This document shows, piece after piece, positions 36,225 through 44,655 of a stretch of DNA of 54,375 bases. Each line of letters starts with the position of its first letter. Position 1 is the first letter of the stretch. A program made the translations under genes and the position numbers. Source of the stretch: an uncultured Clostridia bacterium (lineage in GTDB: Bacteria > Bacillota > Clostridia > Lachnospirales > Lachnospiraceae); the NCBI GenBank assembly GCA_947643415.1, contig CANRWA010000023.1, positions 1 through 54,375 on the forward strand, written 5' to 3'. The notes under the pieces were generated by a model. That model saw only the letters and a program-made list of their open reading frames with translations. It had not been told where the DNA came from and made no database searches.

Positions 36225-37292
36225 TTATTCTTCCATACTCTGTGTCTCGCTCTTGATATCTATCTTATACCCTGTCAGACGGGCTGCCAGACGGGCATTC
36301 TGCCCCTCCTTTCCGATGGCCAGTGACAACTGGAAATCTGGCACTACGACTTTCGCTGTCTTTTCCTCCGGATCTACATCAACAGAGATTACCTTAGATG
36401 GGCTCAAAGCATGTTCGATAAATACGGCAGGGTCTTCATCCCACTCCACGATATCGATCTTCTCACCCCGCAATTCCTCAACAACAGCATTGACCCGGAC
36501 ACCGTTCATGCCAACACAGGCACCCACTGCATCTACATCCGGATTATTGCTGTATACAGCAATCTTTGAACGGGATCCTGCCTCACGGGAAACATTCCGG
36601 ATCTCCACCACACCACTCTGGATCTCTGCCACTTCATACTCAAATAATCTTTTCACCAGTTCCGGATGGGTACGGGAAATAATGATCCTCGGTCCCCTTG
36701 TAGTATCCCTCACCTCAGTTACATAAAGCTTGATCCGCTCCCTCGGTGCAAACTGCTCGGATTCCACCTGCTCCTGAGAGGTCAGTATGGCATCCATTTT
36801 GCCAAGATTGATGTTGTAATTGCCATTGCTGTAACGCTGTACAATTCCAGTGACAATATCTTTTTCTTTCGTATAATACTGGTCAAAAAGAACCTTCCGC
36901 TCCTCTTCCCGTATCTTCTGCACCACTACCTGTTTCGCTTTCTGGGCCGCGATACGCCCAAAATTCTTCGGTGTCACTTCCAGGCTTACTGTATCCCCCA
37001 CAGCCGTTCCAGGATGTTTCACCTCTGCCTCAGTCAGAGACATCTGCAATGTCTCATCTTCTACCTCTTCCACCACTTCCTTATCCTGATATACATGGAA
37101 TTCACCTGTCTCATTATCAAGACTCACCCGGATATTGTCCGATTTGCCAAACTGATTCTTACATGCCGCTAACAGGGAATTCTCAATCGCTTCAAGCAAA
37201 ATACTCTTGCTGATATCTTTTTCTTTCTCTATGGCATTTAATGCCTCAATCAATTCCGGATTTCCTTTCTGTGGTGTTGTCGTCTTTTTCAT
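36225..37292 (-). CDS. nusA: Transcription termination/antitermination factor NusA
   Basis: NusA binds RNA polymerase and nascent RNA and controls pausing and hairpin-dependent termination. The 355-residue product is the short Gram-positive form: an N-terminal polymerase-binding domain (NAIEKEKDISKSILLEAIEN), an S1 domain at about 130-200 (KDIVTGIVQRYSNGNYNINL), and two KH domains (VGACVGMNGVRVNAVVEELR; LAIGKEGQNARLAARLTGYK). It follows rimP by 41 bp and is followed by ylxR. NusA could itself act on the hairpins in the operon leader. Confidence 0.97.
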   Translation of the reverse strand: MKKTTTPQKGNPELIEALNAIEKEKDISKSILLEAIENSLLAACKNQFGKSDNIRVSLDNETGEFHVYQDKEVVEEVEDETLQMSLTEAEVKHPGTAVGDTVSLEVTPKNFGRIAAQKAKQVVVQKIREEERKVLFDQYYTKEKDIVTGIVQRYSNGNYNINLGKMDAILTSQEQVESEQFAPRERIKLYVTEVRDTTRGPRIIISRTHPELVKRLFEYEVAEIQSGVVEIRNVSREAGSRSKIAVYSNNPDVDAVGACVGMNGVRVNAVVEELRGEKIDIVEWDEDPAVFIEHALSPSKVISVDVDPEEKTAKVVVPDFQLSLAIGKEGQNARLAARLTGYKIDIKSETQSMEE

Positions 37293-37333
37293 TTTCTATC
37301 ATCCTCCTTGTTTTTAGTGTTAAATCAATCGAA

Positions 37334-37858
37334 TCAAAAATCTATGAACTTACGGATCAATGCAATATCCTTAACCAGAAGCTCCATCTCCTTTTCCCCA
37401 AAATCCAGAATGATGCTCTCTGGTTCCTCCTTATACTCTTTCAATATCCCGATAAATTCTTTATCCGAATACTTCTTCCCTTCCTCTTCCCATGTCACGG
37501 GAGAAAACAATTTCACTTCCACATCATTTCCAAGATTTCTCACAAAATCCTTTGGTTTCTTAAAGGGGCGCAGAAGTCCCGGTGAACTGACCTCCAAAAT
37601 ATAAGATTCTGAAATATAATCATGTTCATCTAAAAGATCACTGAGTTCATGGTTCACCATAGTCAGATCATCAATGGTGATGCCCCCCTCCTTGTCAATG
37701 TAAACCCGCAGATGCCAACTGCCCGCTTCCTTGACAAACTCCACATCCACCAACTCATACTTGTACTTTGACAAGATCGGTGCCAGTAGTTCTTCTGTCT
37801 TCTTTTCATATTCCCCATGCTTGGATAAGCATTGCTTAGGTAAATTTTGTTTACTCAA
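37334..37858 (-). CDS. rimP: Ribosome maturation factor RimP (TTG start)
   Basis: RimP is needed for 30S assembly. I choose the TTG at 37858, which has AAAAGAGGT 6 nt upstream and gives 174 residues (start MSKQNLPKQC). The longer reading from 37954 runs through a leader hairpin and is unlikely. The core has KKTEELLAPILSKYKYELVD, the conserved LRVYIDKEGGITIDDL and YILEVSSPGLLRPFKKP. It is the first gene of the long rimP-nusA-ylxR-ylxQ-infB-rbfA-nrnA-truB-ribF unit. Confidence 0.93.
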   Translation of the reverse strand: MSKQNLPKQCLSKHGEYEKKTEELLAPILSKYKYELVDVEFVKEAGSWHLRVYIDKEGGITIDDLTMVNHELSDLLDEHDYISESYILEVSSPGLLRPFKKPKDFVRNLGNDVEVKLFSPVTWEEEGKKYSDKEFIGILKEYKEEPESIILDFGEKEMELLVKDIALIRKFIDF

Positions 37859-37878
37859 ATAAAGACCTCTTTTCCTTA

Positions 37879-37901
37879 GCCTGGGCGGTTCCCGCCCAGG
37901 C
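37879..37901 (-). promoter_or_regulatory. GC-rich leader hairpin ahead of rimP
   Basis: GCCTGGGCGG and CCGCCCAGGC close a 3-nt loop in the operon leader, 21 nt ahead of the rimP start. With no U-run after it, it is more likely a pause, processing or stability element than a terminator. Confidence 0.6.
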
Positions 37902-37952
37902 ATGTAATCATACTCCCTGCTTTCGCCTGTATCACCCTGATGGGTAATACAC

Positions 37953-37983
37953 AAAAATAATGAGTGAACTCGCGTTCACTCAT
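37953..37983 (-). terminator. Leader attenuator-like terminator of the rimP operon
   Basis: TGAGTGAAC (37961-37969) and GTTCACTCA (37974-37982) form a 9-bp stem with a TCGC/GCGA loop, followed on the minus strand by TTATTTTTG. It lies about 20-50 nt after the expected start of the promoter at 38009-38037. It therefore sits inside the operon leader and could attenuate transcription; it could also end transcripts from the Uma2 gene. Confidence 0.65.
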
Positions 37984-38008
37984 CATCATTAACAGTATCA
38001 ATATGGAC

Positions 38009-38037
38009 AGTATAGCACTATTTTCCATGGATTGCAA
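38009..38037 (-). promoter_or_regulatory. Promoter of the rimP-nusA-infB operon
   Basis: On the minus strand, TTGCAA (38032-38037), 17-bp spacer, TATACT (38009-38014). Confidence 0.75.
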
Positions 38038-38081
38038 GCATTTCTGGAAAAAAAGTGACAGAAAATTTGCTGTTTATCCAC

Positions 38082-38636
38082 TTATTCTATCCCCTCAAAT
38101 ATTTCACCTAATGTCATTTTTATATGTGGAAATGCTCTCAGACAGACCTCTTCCTCTGCATTATAATCTTCATCCTCTTTATCCGCCTGAAGTATATAAC
38201 TCTGCTCCAGAATATATACGCCATCCTTCAAATAATATATTTCTACCGCTCCCTGCGGTGAAACGATCCAGTACTCCTCCACCCCTGCCCTTTCATAAAT
38301 ATCCCTTTTCTCTGCCCTGTCTCTTTTGGCAGTGGATGGGCTTAAGGTTTCTGCAATAAACTTTGGAACACCGCTGTAGAAGCCGCCCTTAAGATGTTTT
38401 CGGTCACAGATAACCATGATATCCGGACACAGGTAATCATCACTCTCTTCCGGCTGGTATCTATAATCCAAATTTTCAATTGAGACAAGACATATACTGT
38501 TTTTTAATCCCTGCTTGATAATGGTATGGATATTACTATTAATGATGCCATGACGAAAATTAGGAGCTGGTGACATATCATAAATCACTCCATTTATCTT
38601 TTCATCTTTCCTGCGTTCAGCCTCTGCCATTCCCAT
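38082..38636 (-). CDS. Uma2-family (DUF820) PD-(D/E)XK-fold protein
   Basis: The Uma2 family has a restriction endonuclease-like fold and is often multi-copy; its role is unknown. This 184-residue member has the expected core: a YDMSPAPNFRHGIINSNI start, the acidic strand CPDIMVICD near 105, and FIAETLSPSTAKRDRAEK with the E-x-x-S/T-x-x-x-K pattern near 128. YERAGVEEYWIVSP follows near 147. It appears to be a single transcription unit between the rimP operon and the PPC-like gene. Confidence 0.88.
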   Translation of the reverse strand: MGMAEAERRKDEKINGVIYDMSPAPNFRHGIINSNIHTIIKQGLKNSICLVSIENLDYRYQPEESDDYLCPDIMVICDRKHLKGGFYSGVPKFIAETLSPSTAKRDRAEKRDIYERAGVEEYWIVSPQGAVEIYYLKDGVYILEQSYILQADKEDEDYNAEEEVCLRAFPHIKMTLGEIFEGIE

Positions 38637-38673
38637 AACATCACCTCTCTGTTTTCTAAGATTGTATCACAGG

Positions 38674-39897
38674 TTAATTAAATTTGGAAGAAATTTTTAC
38701 ATTATATTTAACAGAACCAGAGTACTCCCCTATTAAAATCTCATACTTCTCTCCTTTTTTAAGTTCTACAATCGTTTCATTAGAATTTGAAAGTGTATTT
38801 GTTAGTTCTTCCTTTTTTTTGCTCAACAGTATAAATCTATAGCTCTCATTCACATCGTCGATCCCCAATTTAAATTTATAAGTGCCTGTTTTAGTCACAG
38901 TAAAATAATATCTATTTACTTGATCTATATACCTGATAGATCCTTTTATTGCATTTCCTTTGACATTTTTTGCCTCATCAGGCACACCTATTGATATTGT
39001 ATACTGTGGAATTCCCTCTCTTTGTGTAACCAAAACCTTATATTGCTTACCTTCAGCTAATTCACATGTAACTCCCTTATTATCATACACAGTATTTACT
39101 AATTCCTCTTCTTTTTCATCATAAATATTAAATCCATAACTTAGTTTCACATTATTTATGTCAAAGTCAAACCGATATATACCTGTTTTAGGGGGCATAT
39201 ATCGATACTCAATTTCTTGGTCTATATACCTGATTTGACCTTTTATTTTATCCCCTTCAATATTCACAATTTCATCCGGCGAATTAATATTTATAGTATA
39301 TTCAACTTCTTCATACTCCTCTGTTTCTTGACTTTCAACCACCAGTGTATACTCCTGTCCCTCTTCCAGTGTTACACTTATCCCCGCAGGATCTGAAGAA
39401 GAATAATAATTTCTATTCAATTCTTTCTGTACAGAATCCACGATATAAAAAACATAATCTTTTTTTACACTATCTATATCAAAATCAAATCTATATATAC
39501 CCGTTTGTTGAGGTACAAATACCTCTTTACGAACATCTTCCCCAACTAATACTCCATTCAAAATCTTTCCATCAAATGAAGTCACTTTTTCTGGTTCTTC
39601 AGATTCATATGGAGCATCTGTTGGAGTGTCCGGCAAGTCTACATCATCTTCACCAGAATCATTCACATCATCCGTTGGCACAATACTTGGCTGAACTCCC
39701 TCAGAACCATTATTTTCATCTTCCTGACTTATCAGAGTTTCTGTTTCAACAGGATGTGCGATCTCATTCCAAAACCTTTCTACTTCTGCCGAAAAAATTG
39801 TTCCTACGACAAATACTACCAATAAAACAATAATACCAAACACACCAAAAATTTTAATAGCTGGATATGAATCAAGAAATTCTTTTATTTTATCCAT
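38674..39897 (-). CDS. Membrane-anchored protein with three tandem PPC-like beta domains
   Basis: I do not recognise a specific function. The 407-residue product starts with a short cytoplasmic tail and one transmembrane helix at about 12-38 (IFGVFGIIVLLVVFVVGTIF). An acidic Pro/Thr-rich linker follows (DDVNDSGEDDVDLPDTPTDA). Then come three repeats of about 95 residues, each with the pattern G(I/T)YRFDFDI near its start, a (Y)GFNIY-type strand, and EEGQEYTLVV or EGKQYKVLV. The repeats resemble bacterial pre-peptidase C-terminal (PPC) domains. It would face the cell exterior. The gene is clearly more AT-rich than its neighbours, which suggests transfer. GGAGG lies 5 nt before the chosen ATG at 39897. 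Confidence 0.75.
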   Translation of the reverse strand: MDKIKEFLDSYPAIKIFGVFGIIVLLVVFVVGTIFSAEVERFWNEIAHPVETETLISQEDENNGSEGVQPSIVPTDDVNDSGEDDVDLPDTPTDAPYESEEPEKVTSFDGKILNGVLVGEDVRKEVFVPQQTGIYRFDFDIDSVKKDYVFYIVDSVQKELNRNYYSSSDPAGISVTLEEGQEYTLVVESQETEEYEEVEYTININSPDEIVNIEGDKIKGQIRYIDQEIEYRYMPPKTGIYRFDFDINNVKLSYGFNIYDEKEEELVNTVYDNKGVTCELAEGKQYKVLVTQREGIPQYTISIGVPDEAKNVKGNAIKGSIRYIDQVNRYYFTVTKTGTYKFKLGIDDVNESYRFILLSKKKEELTNTLSNSNETIVELKKGEKYEILIGEYSGSVKYNVKISSKFN

Positions 39898-39921
39898 AAA
39901 AACCTCCAATGTACATAAAAA

Positions 39922-39951
39922 ATTTTATCTTTATCACAAACGCCCTATCAA
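39922..39951 (-). promoter_or_regulatory. Probable promoter of the PPC-like gene
   Basis: On the minus strand, TTGATA (39946-39951), 18-bp spacer, TAAAAT (39922-39927), just ahead of the GGAGG site. Confidence 0.45.
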
Positions 39952-40089
39952 GATTAACAGATTACCACATTCTCACACACTCAGGATGCAAAGTCAATAG
40001 ACATTGCATATAAAGTCAAACCATTGCATAATCGGGCGATTTTTCTAAAAAAACAGAGAAAAAAACATTAAAATTTTAGAAAAACCCAA

Positions 40090-40117
40090 AAGCAAAAGCG
40101 CGGCCGCCAGCCGCGCT
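40090..40117 (-). terminator. Intrinsic terminator after dpaB
   Basis: GCGCGGC and GCCGCGC form a 7-bp GC stem (40098-40116). On the minus strand it is followed by TTTTGCTTTTGGGTTTTT. It ends the dpaA-dpaB transcript. The 264-bp gap from here to the PPC-like gene otherwise shows only AT-rich sequence and a promoter. Confidence 0.8.
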
Positions 40118-40161
40118 ACTGCTCTGATTTCCTAACTTCTATTTTCCCCCACCCCTGACAG

Positions 40162-40749
40162 CTACTTTACAAAAGGTGACTGGATCACCGGCTGGATCTG
40201 TTTTCCTCTGAGGGCTTCTTCGATCGTATCGGGAACTCTCTCAAAGTGTGCCACCATGGATTTCGGTTTCTTCTCATAATCGTCCTGTCCAAATGGAACA
40301 AAATATACATTTTTCGTGTTCATCAGTTCTCCTATGTTCTTCAGATTCGCACCCAGCGCATCATTGGTGGATACCGCGATGACCACTGGTTTCTCATTCC
40401 GCATATGTGCTTTTGCTGCCATCAGCACAGGAGAATCCGTAATTCCTGCACAGAGCTTCGCCATGGTATTTCCTGTACATGGTGCAATGATCATCACATC
40501 CAGATATGCTTTCGGTCCTATGGGTTCTGCCTCCTGCAGCGTAAAGATCCCATGCTCTCCTGTGATCTCCTGTATCGCTATGATAAAATCTCTCGCATCT
40601 CCGAAACGGCTGTTGATGGTCTGTGACATATTGGAGAAAATCGGAATTACGCGATTTCCCTCTTCTACCAGCTTTCTGACCACGCCTTTGATCTTCTCAT
40701 GAGTACAAAAAGAACCGGTTATTGCAAAACCGATGGTTTTTTTGCTCAT
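40162..40749 (-). CDS. dpaB: Dipicolinate synthase subunit B (SpoVFB)
   Basis: DpaB is the flavoprotein-like subunit of dipicolinic acid synthase, which acts in the mother cell to make the spore-core chelator. The 195-residue product begins KKTIGFAITGSFCTHEKIKG and has VMIIAPCTGNTMAKLCAGIT and ALGANLKNIGELMNTKN, all typical. It follows dpaA by 4 bp. Presence of dpaAB is strong evidence that the organism forms spores. Confidence 0.96.
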   Translation of the reverse strand: MSKKTIGFAITGSFCTHEKIKGVVRKLVEEGNRVIPIFSNMSQTINSRFGDARDFIIAIQEITGEHGIFTLQEAEPIGPKAYLDVMIIAPCTGNTMAKLCAGITDSPVLMAAKAHMRNEKPVVIAVSTNDALGANLKNIGELMNTKNVYFVPFGQDDYEKKPKSMVAHFERVPDTIEEALRGKQIQPVIQSPFVK

Positions 40750-40753
40750 TCCG

Positions 40754-41530
40754 CTAGTCTCCCATAATTGTTTTTCTTATTACTTCTAATAATATTTTCG
40801 CGGAAGATTTTGGTGCATATTTACCTGGTAATCCCAGACATAAATTTGCATCAATAGAACGGTTTCGACAATATTCAAAGTCAACTCCTCCTGGTTTCGA
40901 GGCAATGTCAATGATCGTCACATCCCTTTTCACAGAAGAAAGCATCCTGTCATCCAGCACCAGTGCTGGGACAGTATTAAAAATGAGATCATACCCGCAC
41001 ATGATATCCTCTGCCTCATCAAAACCAATGGCATGGCAGCCATATGCTTCTGCCCTGGCACGTTTCTCTTCCTTGCGGTCCAGTACGGTGACATGGGCTT
41101 TCAGTGCTGTCAGTTTCTCTGCCAGCACCTCTCCGCACCGCCCATATCCCACCACCAGGGTTCTGCTTCCATGTATGCTGACGCATGACGATTTTAATGC
41201 CTCTGCGATAGCCCCCTCTGCCGTAGCGATGGCATTGCGGCTGGCTGCCCCCTCCTGTTTCATATAATCAATGCACCGGATCTCTTTCTCCATGCACTGT
41301 TTCATAAGAGGCTGTGGAAAATTGCATCCATAGATAACCTGCCCTTTCTGCAGCTTAGGGAGATTTTCCTGTAAATATTTCGCCGTCTGCGGCACAGGCA
41401 GAAGTACTGCGTCATGATAGCCCGGCAGATATTCTTCCGATACCATAACCTCATGGCCAGCCTCCTGCAAAAGTTCCGCCAGATAGATTTGCCGTGTTTC
41501 CGAACCAAGTACCATAAAATGATATTTCAT
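40754..41530 (-). CDS. dpaA: Dipicolinate synthase subunit A (SpoVFA)
   Basis: DpaA is the NAD(P)-binding dehydrogenase-like subunit. The start at 41530 (MKYHFMVLGSETRQIYLAEL) has GGAGG 5 nt upstream. Family features are the first GSETRQ nucleotide-binding turn and the second Rossmann motif VVGYGRCGEVLAEKLTALKA near 130. DLIFNTVPALVLDDRML near 185 and IDIASKPGGVDFEYC near 208 also fit. A CATATCTTA sequence at 41563-41571 resembles a sigma-K -10 element, but no matching -35 is clear. Confidence 0.95.
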   Translation of the reverse strand: MKYHFMVLGSETRQIYLAELLQEAGHEVMVSEEYLPGYHDAVLLPVPQTAKYLQENLPKLQKGQVIYGCNFPQPLMKQCMEKEIRCIDYMKQEGAASRNAIATAEGAIAEALKSSCVSIHGSRTLVVGYGRCGEVLAEKLTALKAHVTVLDRKEEKRARAEAYGCHAIGFDEAEDIMCGYDLIFNTVPALVLDDRMLSSVKRDVTIIDIASKPGGVDFEYCRNRSIDANLCLGLPGKYAPKSSAKILLEVIRKTIMGD

Positions 41531-41571
41531 TGAAACCTCCATTCTAACAAATCCCTTTTCTTTAAGATATG

Positions 41572-42477
41572 TCAGACATTCTCATCATGATACTTCATCA
41601 TCTCTTCCAGAAAGATCTTCCCCAATACACTGAGGGAAGCTCCCATCCGGCTGATATACCCAATCCGCATAGTTTCGTTTTCTTTCAGGGGGATGGCACG
41701 GGAATCATCACCGTTTAATTCATCGCAGATGATCCCCGAACACAACGTATAGCCATTTAATCCCACCATGAGATTCAGCATCGTCGCCCTGTCATTTGCC
41801 TTAATGATACGTTTATAATCATATGTGCTCTTCATCTCTTCAGCAAGATAAAAGGAATGGTTCTTTCCCTGGTCGAAAGCAAGGCACGGATATGGTTCCA
41901 GATCCGCCATGGAGATCACACTGCGCCCTGCAAGAGGGTGTCCAGATCTCAGATAAACATAGGTATCACAGGTAAACAGCTCTGTAAATTTCAACTGGTT
42001 TTCCCGCAATATCTTCTGCAGGACCTTTTCATTAAAATCATTCAGATAAAGAATACCCAGCTCACTCTTGAAATTTCTGACATTTTCTATGATCTCATAT
42101 GTCTTCGTCTCATATATGGCAAATTCATAGTTCTCCATGCCAGCCCTTTTCACAGTCTCCACAAATGCCTTTACGGCAAAGGAATAATGCTGCATGGACA
42201 CACTGAACTTCTCTTTCGCCTCTTTTTCTATATAACGGTTGCTGAGCAGGCGGTACTGTTCTGCCACCTGTCTGGCATAGCCGAGAAATTCCTCACCGTC
42301 CGGAGTAATAATGATCCCATGGTTAGAACGCAGAAATACATCAAATCCAATTTCCTTCTCCAATTCACGGATAGAGGCTGACAGGCTCGGCTGGGAGATA
42401 AAGAGCTGCTTTGCCGCCTCGTTCATAGAACCACTTTCTGCCACTGTAATCACATATTTTAGCTGTTGTAATGTCAT
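41572..42477 (-). CDS. LysR-family transcriptional regulator
   Basis: A 301-residue LysR protein. The N-terminal winged HTH (TLQQLKYVITVAESGSMNEA, LFISQPSLSASIRELEKEIG) is followed by a coinducer-binding periplasmic-protein-like domain from about 90 on. The effector is unknown. Its start codon overlaps the stop codon of the upstream ttcA-like gene by 4 nt, so it depends on translation of that gene. The dpaA gene follows after 41 bp. Confidence 0.92.
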   Translation of the reverse strand: MTLQQLKYVITVAESGSMNEAAKQLFISQPSLSASIRELEKEIGFDVFLRSNHGIIITPDGEEFLGYARQVAEQYRLLSNRYIEKEAKEKFSVSMQHYSFAVKAFVETVKRAGMENYEFAIYETKTYEIIENVRNFKSELGILYLNDFNEKVLQKILRENQLKFTELFTCDTYVYLRSGHPLAGRSVISMADLEPYPCLAFDQGKNHSFYLAEEMKSTYDYKRIIKANDRATMLNLMVGLNGYTLCSGIICDELNGDDSRAIPLKENETMRIGYISRMGASLSVLGKIFLEEMMKYHDENV

Positions 42478-43328
42478 GCCTTCCCCTCACTCCCATTCTC
42501 ATAGGTATCAAGAAAATGATGTTTTACCCCATCCTTCTTATAGGCAATGATGGTATTTAGATTTACATTTTCCACACTACGGAAAATATTTTTCTCAATA
42601 TAAGGACTCTTTTTCCTGAGTTCCCTGATCAGAGCCTTCACCTCATCCCGCTTGGAAGCAATCTCTGTCCCTTCTGCCTCTGCATGTTTTTCTGTCAGCA
42701 GGCAGGCACAGCGGATAAAGTGCAGGTCATTATAATGCATCCAATGAATAATATCTTCCTCCCGGATCAGATAAAGGGGGCGGATCAGCTCCATTCCCTC
42801 AAAATTCGTGCTGTGGAGCTTCGGCATCATAGTCTGGACCTGTGCACCATACAGCATCCCCATCAGGATCGTCTCGATCACATCATCGAAATGATGTCCC
42901 AGGGCAATCTTATTACACCCCAGTTCTTTCGCCTTATTGTATAGGTGCCCCCTGCGCATCCTAGCACACAGATAGCAGGGGGATTCCATATCCTCCACAG
43001 CAACAATATCAAAAATCTGCGATTCAAATATCTCGGCCGGCACACCAAGGATCCTTGCATTCTCTCTGATCCGCTGTAGGTTTTCCGCATTATACCCCGG
43101 ATTCATCACCAGATATACCGCCTCAAAATTTTTCTTTCCATGTCTCAGTATCTCCTGAAACAATTTAGCCATCAGCATAGAATCTTTCCCGCCAGATATG
43201 CAGACAGCAATCTTATCTCCATCCTGGATCAGTTCGTATTCATTTACCGCCTTCGTAAACTTGCACCATATTTCTTTCCGGAATTTCTTCACGATACTGC
43301 GCTCTGCCTGCTTTTGCCTGTCATCCAT
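42474..43328 (-). CDS. TtcA-like tRNA thiolation protein (PP-loop ATPase)
   Basis: TtcA-family proteins activate a tRNA base with ATP and add sulfur, in TtcA at cytidine 32. The PP-loop is AVCISGGKDSMLMAKLFQ near residue 42, the paired cysteines are in SPCYLCARMRRGHLYNKA near 115, and KIALGHHFDDVIETILMGML follows. A third cysteine region, RCACLLTEKH, lies near 210. These are consistent with an iron-sulfur cluster. The start at 43328 (MDDRQKQAERSIV) has GGAGGG upstream. The tRNA position modified here is not certain. Confidence 0.82.
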   Translation of the reverse strand: MDDRQKQAERSIVKKFRKEIWCKFTKAVNEYELIQDGDKIAVCISGGKDSMLMAKLFQEILRHGKKNFEAVYLVMNPGYNAENLQRIRENARILGVPAEIFESQIFDIVAVEDMESPCYLCARMRRGHLYNKAKELGCNKIALGHHFDDVIETILMGMLYGAQVQTMMPKLHSTNFEGMELIRPLYLIREEDIIHWMHYNDLHFIRCACLLTEKHAEAEGTEIASKRDEVKALIRELRKKSPYIEKNIFRSVENVNLNTIIAYKKDGVKHHFLDTYENGSEGKA

Positions 43329-43367
43329 ATTCTGTACCCTCCAAGTTTTTCCCATTCACAGTAACCA

Positions 43368-44645
43368 TCAGCGGTGGCTGTGTTTATCCAGATACATATT
43401 TTCATCTGCTTCCTTAATAATCTTTTCCAGTACGGCATTACTGCCTTCATAGAATGAATATCCAATGGCGATCCTGCATTGTACTTCCTTTTCCGGCGGT
43501 GTCAGGATGTTATCCGGATCTGCTTTCATGGCTGTCTCCAACGCTGCCATCTCTTCCGCTGTCTTGTCGCAGACCACCAACATAAATTCATCTCCCCCCA
43601 TACGGAATCCCTCATTCTCTCCTGTCTGGTATTTACGGACAAAATCTGCTGTCTTTATAATTACCTCATCTCCAGATTCATGTCCGCATATATCATTCAT
43701 TTTCTTTAGGTTATCTATGTCAAAATACACGATACCTACCGACTGCTTTGCCTCATAAGAAGCCTGGCATTTCTCCAGATACCGTTTGTTAAAGAGCTGT
43801 GTCATGCTGTCGTGGAAAGAATTCCATGTTGCGATGGCAAGGCTGTTAGAAGAATTTAGAATATCCGTCTCCATTTTTCTCACTGAATGAAACAGGTTTT
43901 CGATTTCATCTCCTGTATGGATCTGAAGTTTCGCCAGCGGCGACTCCTCCCCTTTCTTCTTTGCTGAATCTGTGTAACTGGCTGCTGCCGCCGACAGATC
44001 ATTAATGGGTCGGATAATGGTCTGATTGATCCGCAGGACAAACCATATGCTTACCCCCACAGTCAGGGCAAGAACTGTCAGGATCAGACGCAGCAGATAT
44101 TGGTACTGGTTTTTCTTCGATTCTTCTGTAGAGATCGCTACGATAACATAACCCATATGAAGATTATAAGATGATAACACAGGACGATAAACTACAATCT
44201 GGTCCGGATATGTGATATAGCCCACATCATCTCCATGGACCAACTGGCTCATACGCCTCTCCTGCTCTGAATCCACATTGGATGTATCCCCCAGAAATGC
44301 CCCCTCATCCGACAGATCCGTATCAAAAATATAATGAAACCCCTCCTCATCAAACCAGCCGATCATCAATTGAACGATATCCTTGTTGGTATTGCGGTAA
44401 TCAATAAGCTTATTCCAGATTTCATAATAATAAGTATCTCTCTGCCCTGTCTTGATATATGCATCCAGCCTGTCACCGTCTGTGATCAGCGCGCAGGTCT
44501 CAGCCACCATATGTGCTGTTGAATAACTGGACTGCTCTGTCGTGGAAATAAAATTCTGGTAATTCATGCCAACGCTCAGTGCACTAAGCAGGATTACAAA
44601 AGATAGAATTAAAAATAAAAGCCTTTTACGCAGTGATTTTTTCAT
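43368..44645 (-). CDS. Membrane diguanylate cyclase with extracellular Cache-like sensor
   Basis: A 425-residue c-di-GMP-making sensor. It has a transmembrane helix at about 8-28, an extracellular sensor of roughly 145 residues, and a second helix at about 185-208. A HAMP-like linker (IIRPINDLSAAAASYTDSAK) leads to a GGDEF domain with DIDNLKKMND and the intact FRMGGDEFMLVV. There is no RxxD inhibition site five residues before GGDEF, where TGEN is found instead. The start at 44645 has AGGGGGG upstream. It follows a sugar-binding lipoprotein gene by only 10 bp, so the two probably form one sensing unit. Confidence 0.9.
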   Translation of the reverse strand: MKKSLRKRLLFLILSFVILLSALSVGMNYQNFISTTEQSSYSTAHMVAETCALITDGDRLDAYIKTGQRDTYYYEIWNKLIDYRNTNKDIVQLMIGWFDEEGFHYIFDTDLSDEGAFLGDTSNVDSEQERRMSQLVHGDDVGYITYPDQIVVYRPVLSSYNLHMGYVIVAISTEESKKNQYQYLLRLILTVLALTVGVSIWFVLRINQTIIRPINDLSAAAASYTDSAKKKGEESPLAKLQIHTGDEIENLFHSVRKMETDILNSSNSLAIATWNSFHDSMTQLFNKRYLEKCQASYEAKQSVGIVYFDIDNLKKMNDICGHESGDEVIIKTADFVRKYQTGENEGFRMGGDEFMLVVCDKTAEEMAALETAMKADPDNILTPPEKEVQCRIAIGYSFYEGSNAVLEKIIKEADENMYLDKHSHR

Positions 44646-44655
44646 AAGCACCCCC

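Noticed and set aside
37859-37954. Longer RimP starting at 37954
   Set aside because: The extra N-terminus is encoded by a leader hairpin and has no ribosome binding site; the TTG at 37858 has a good one.
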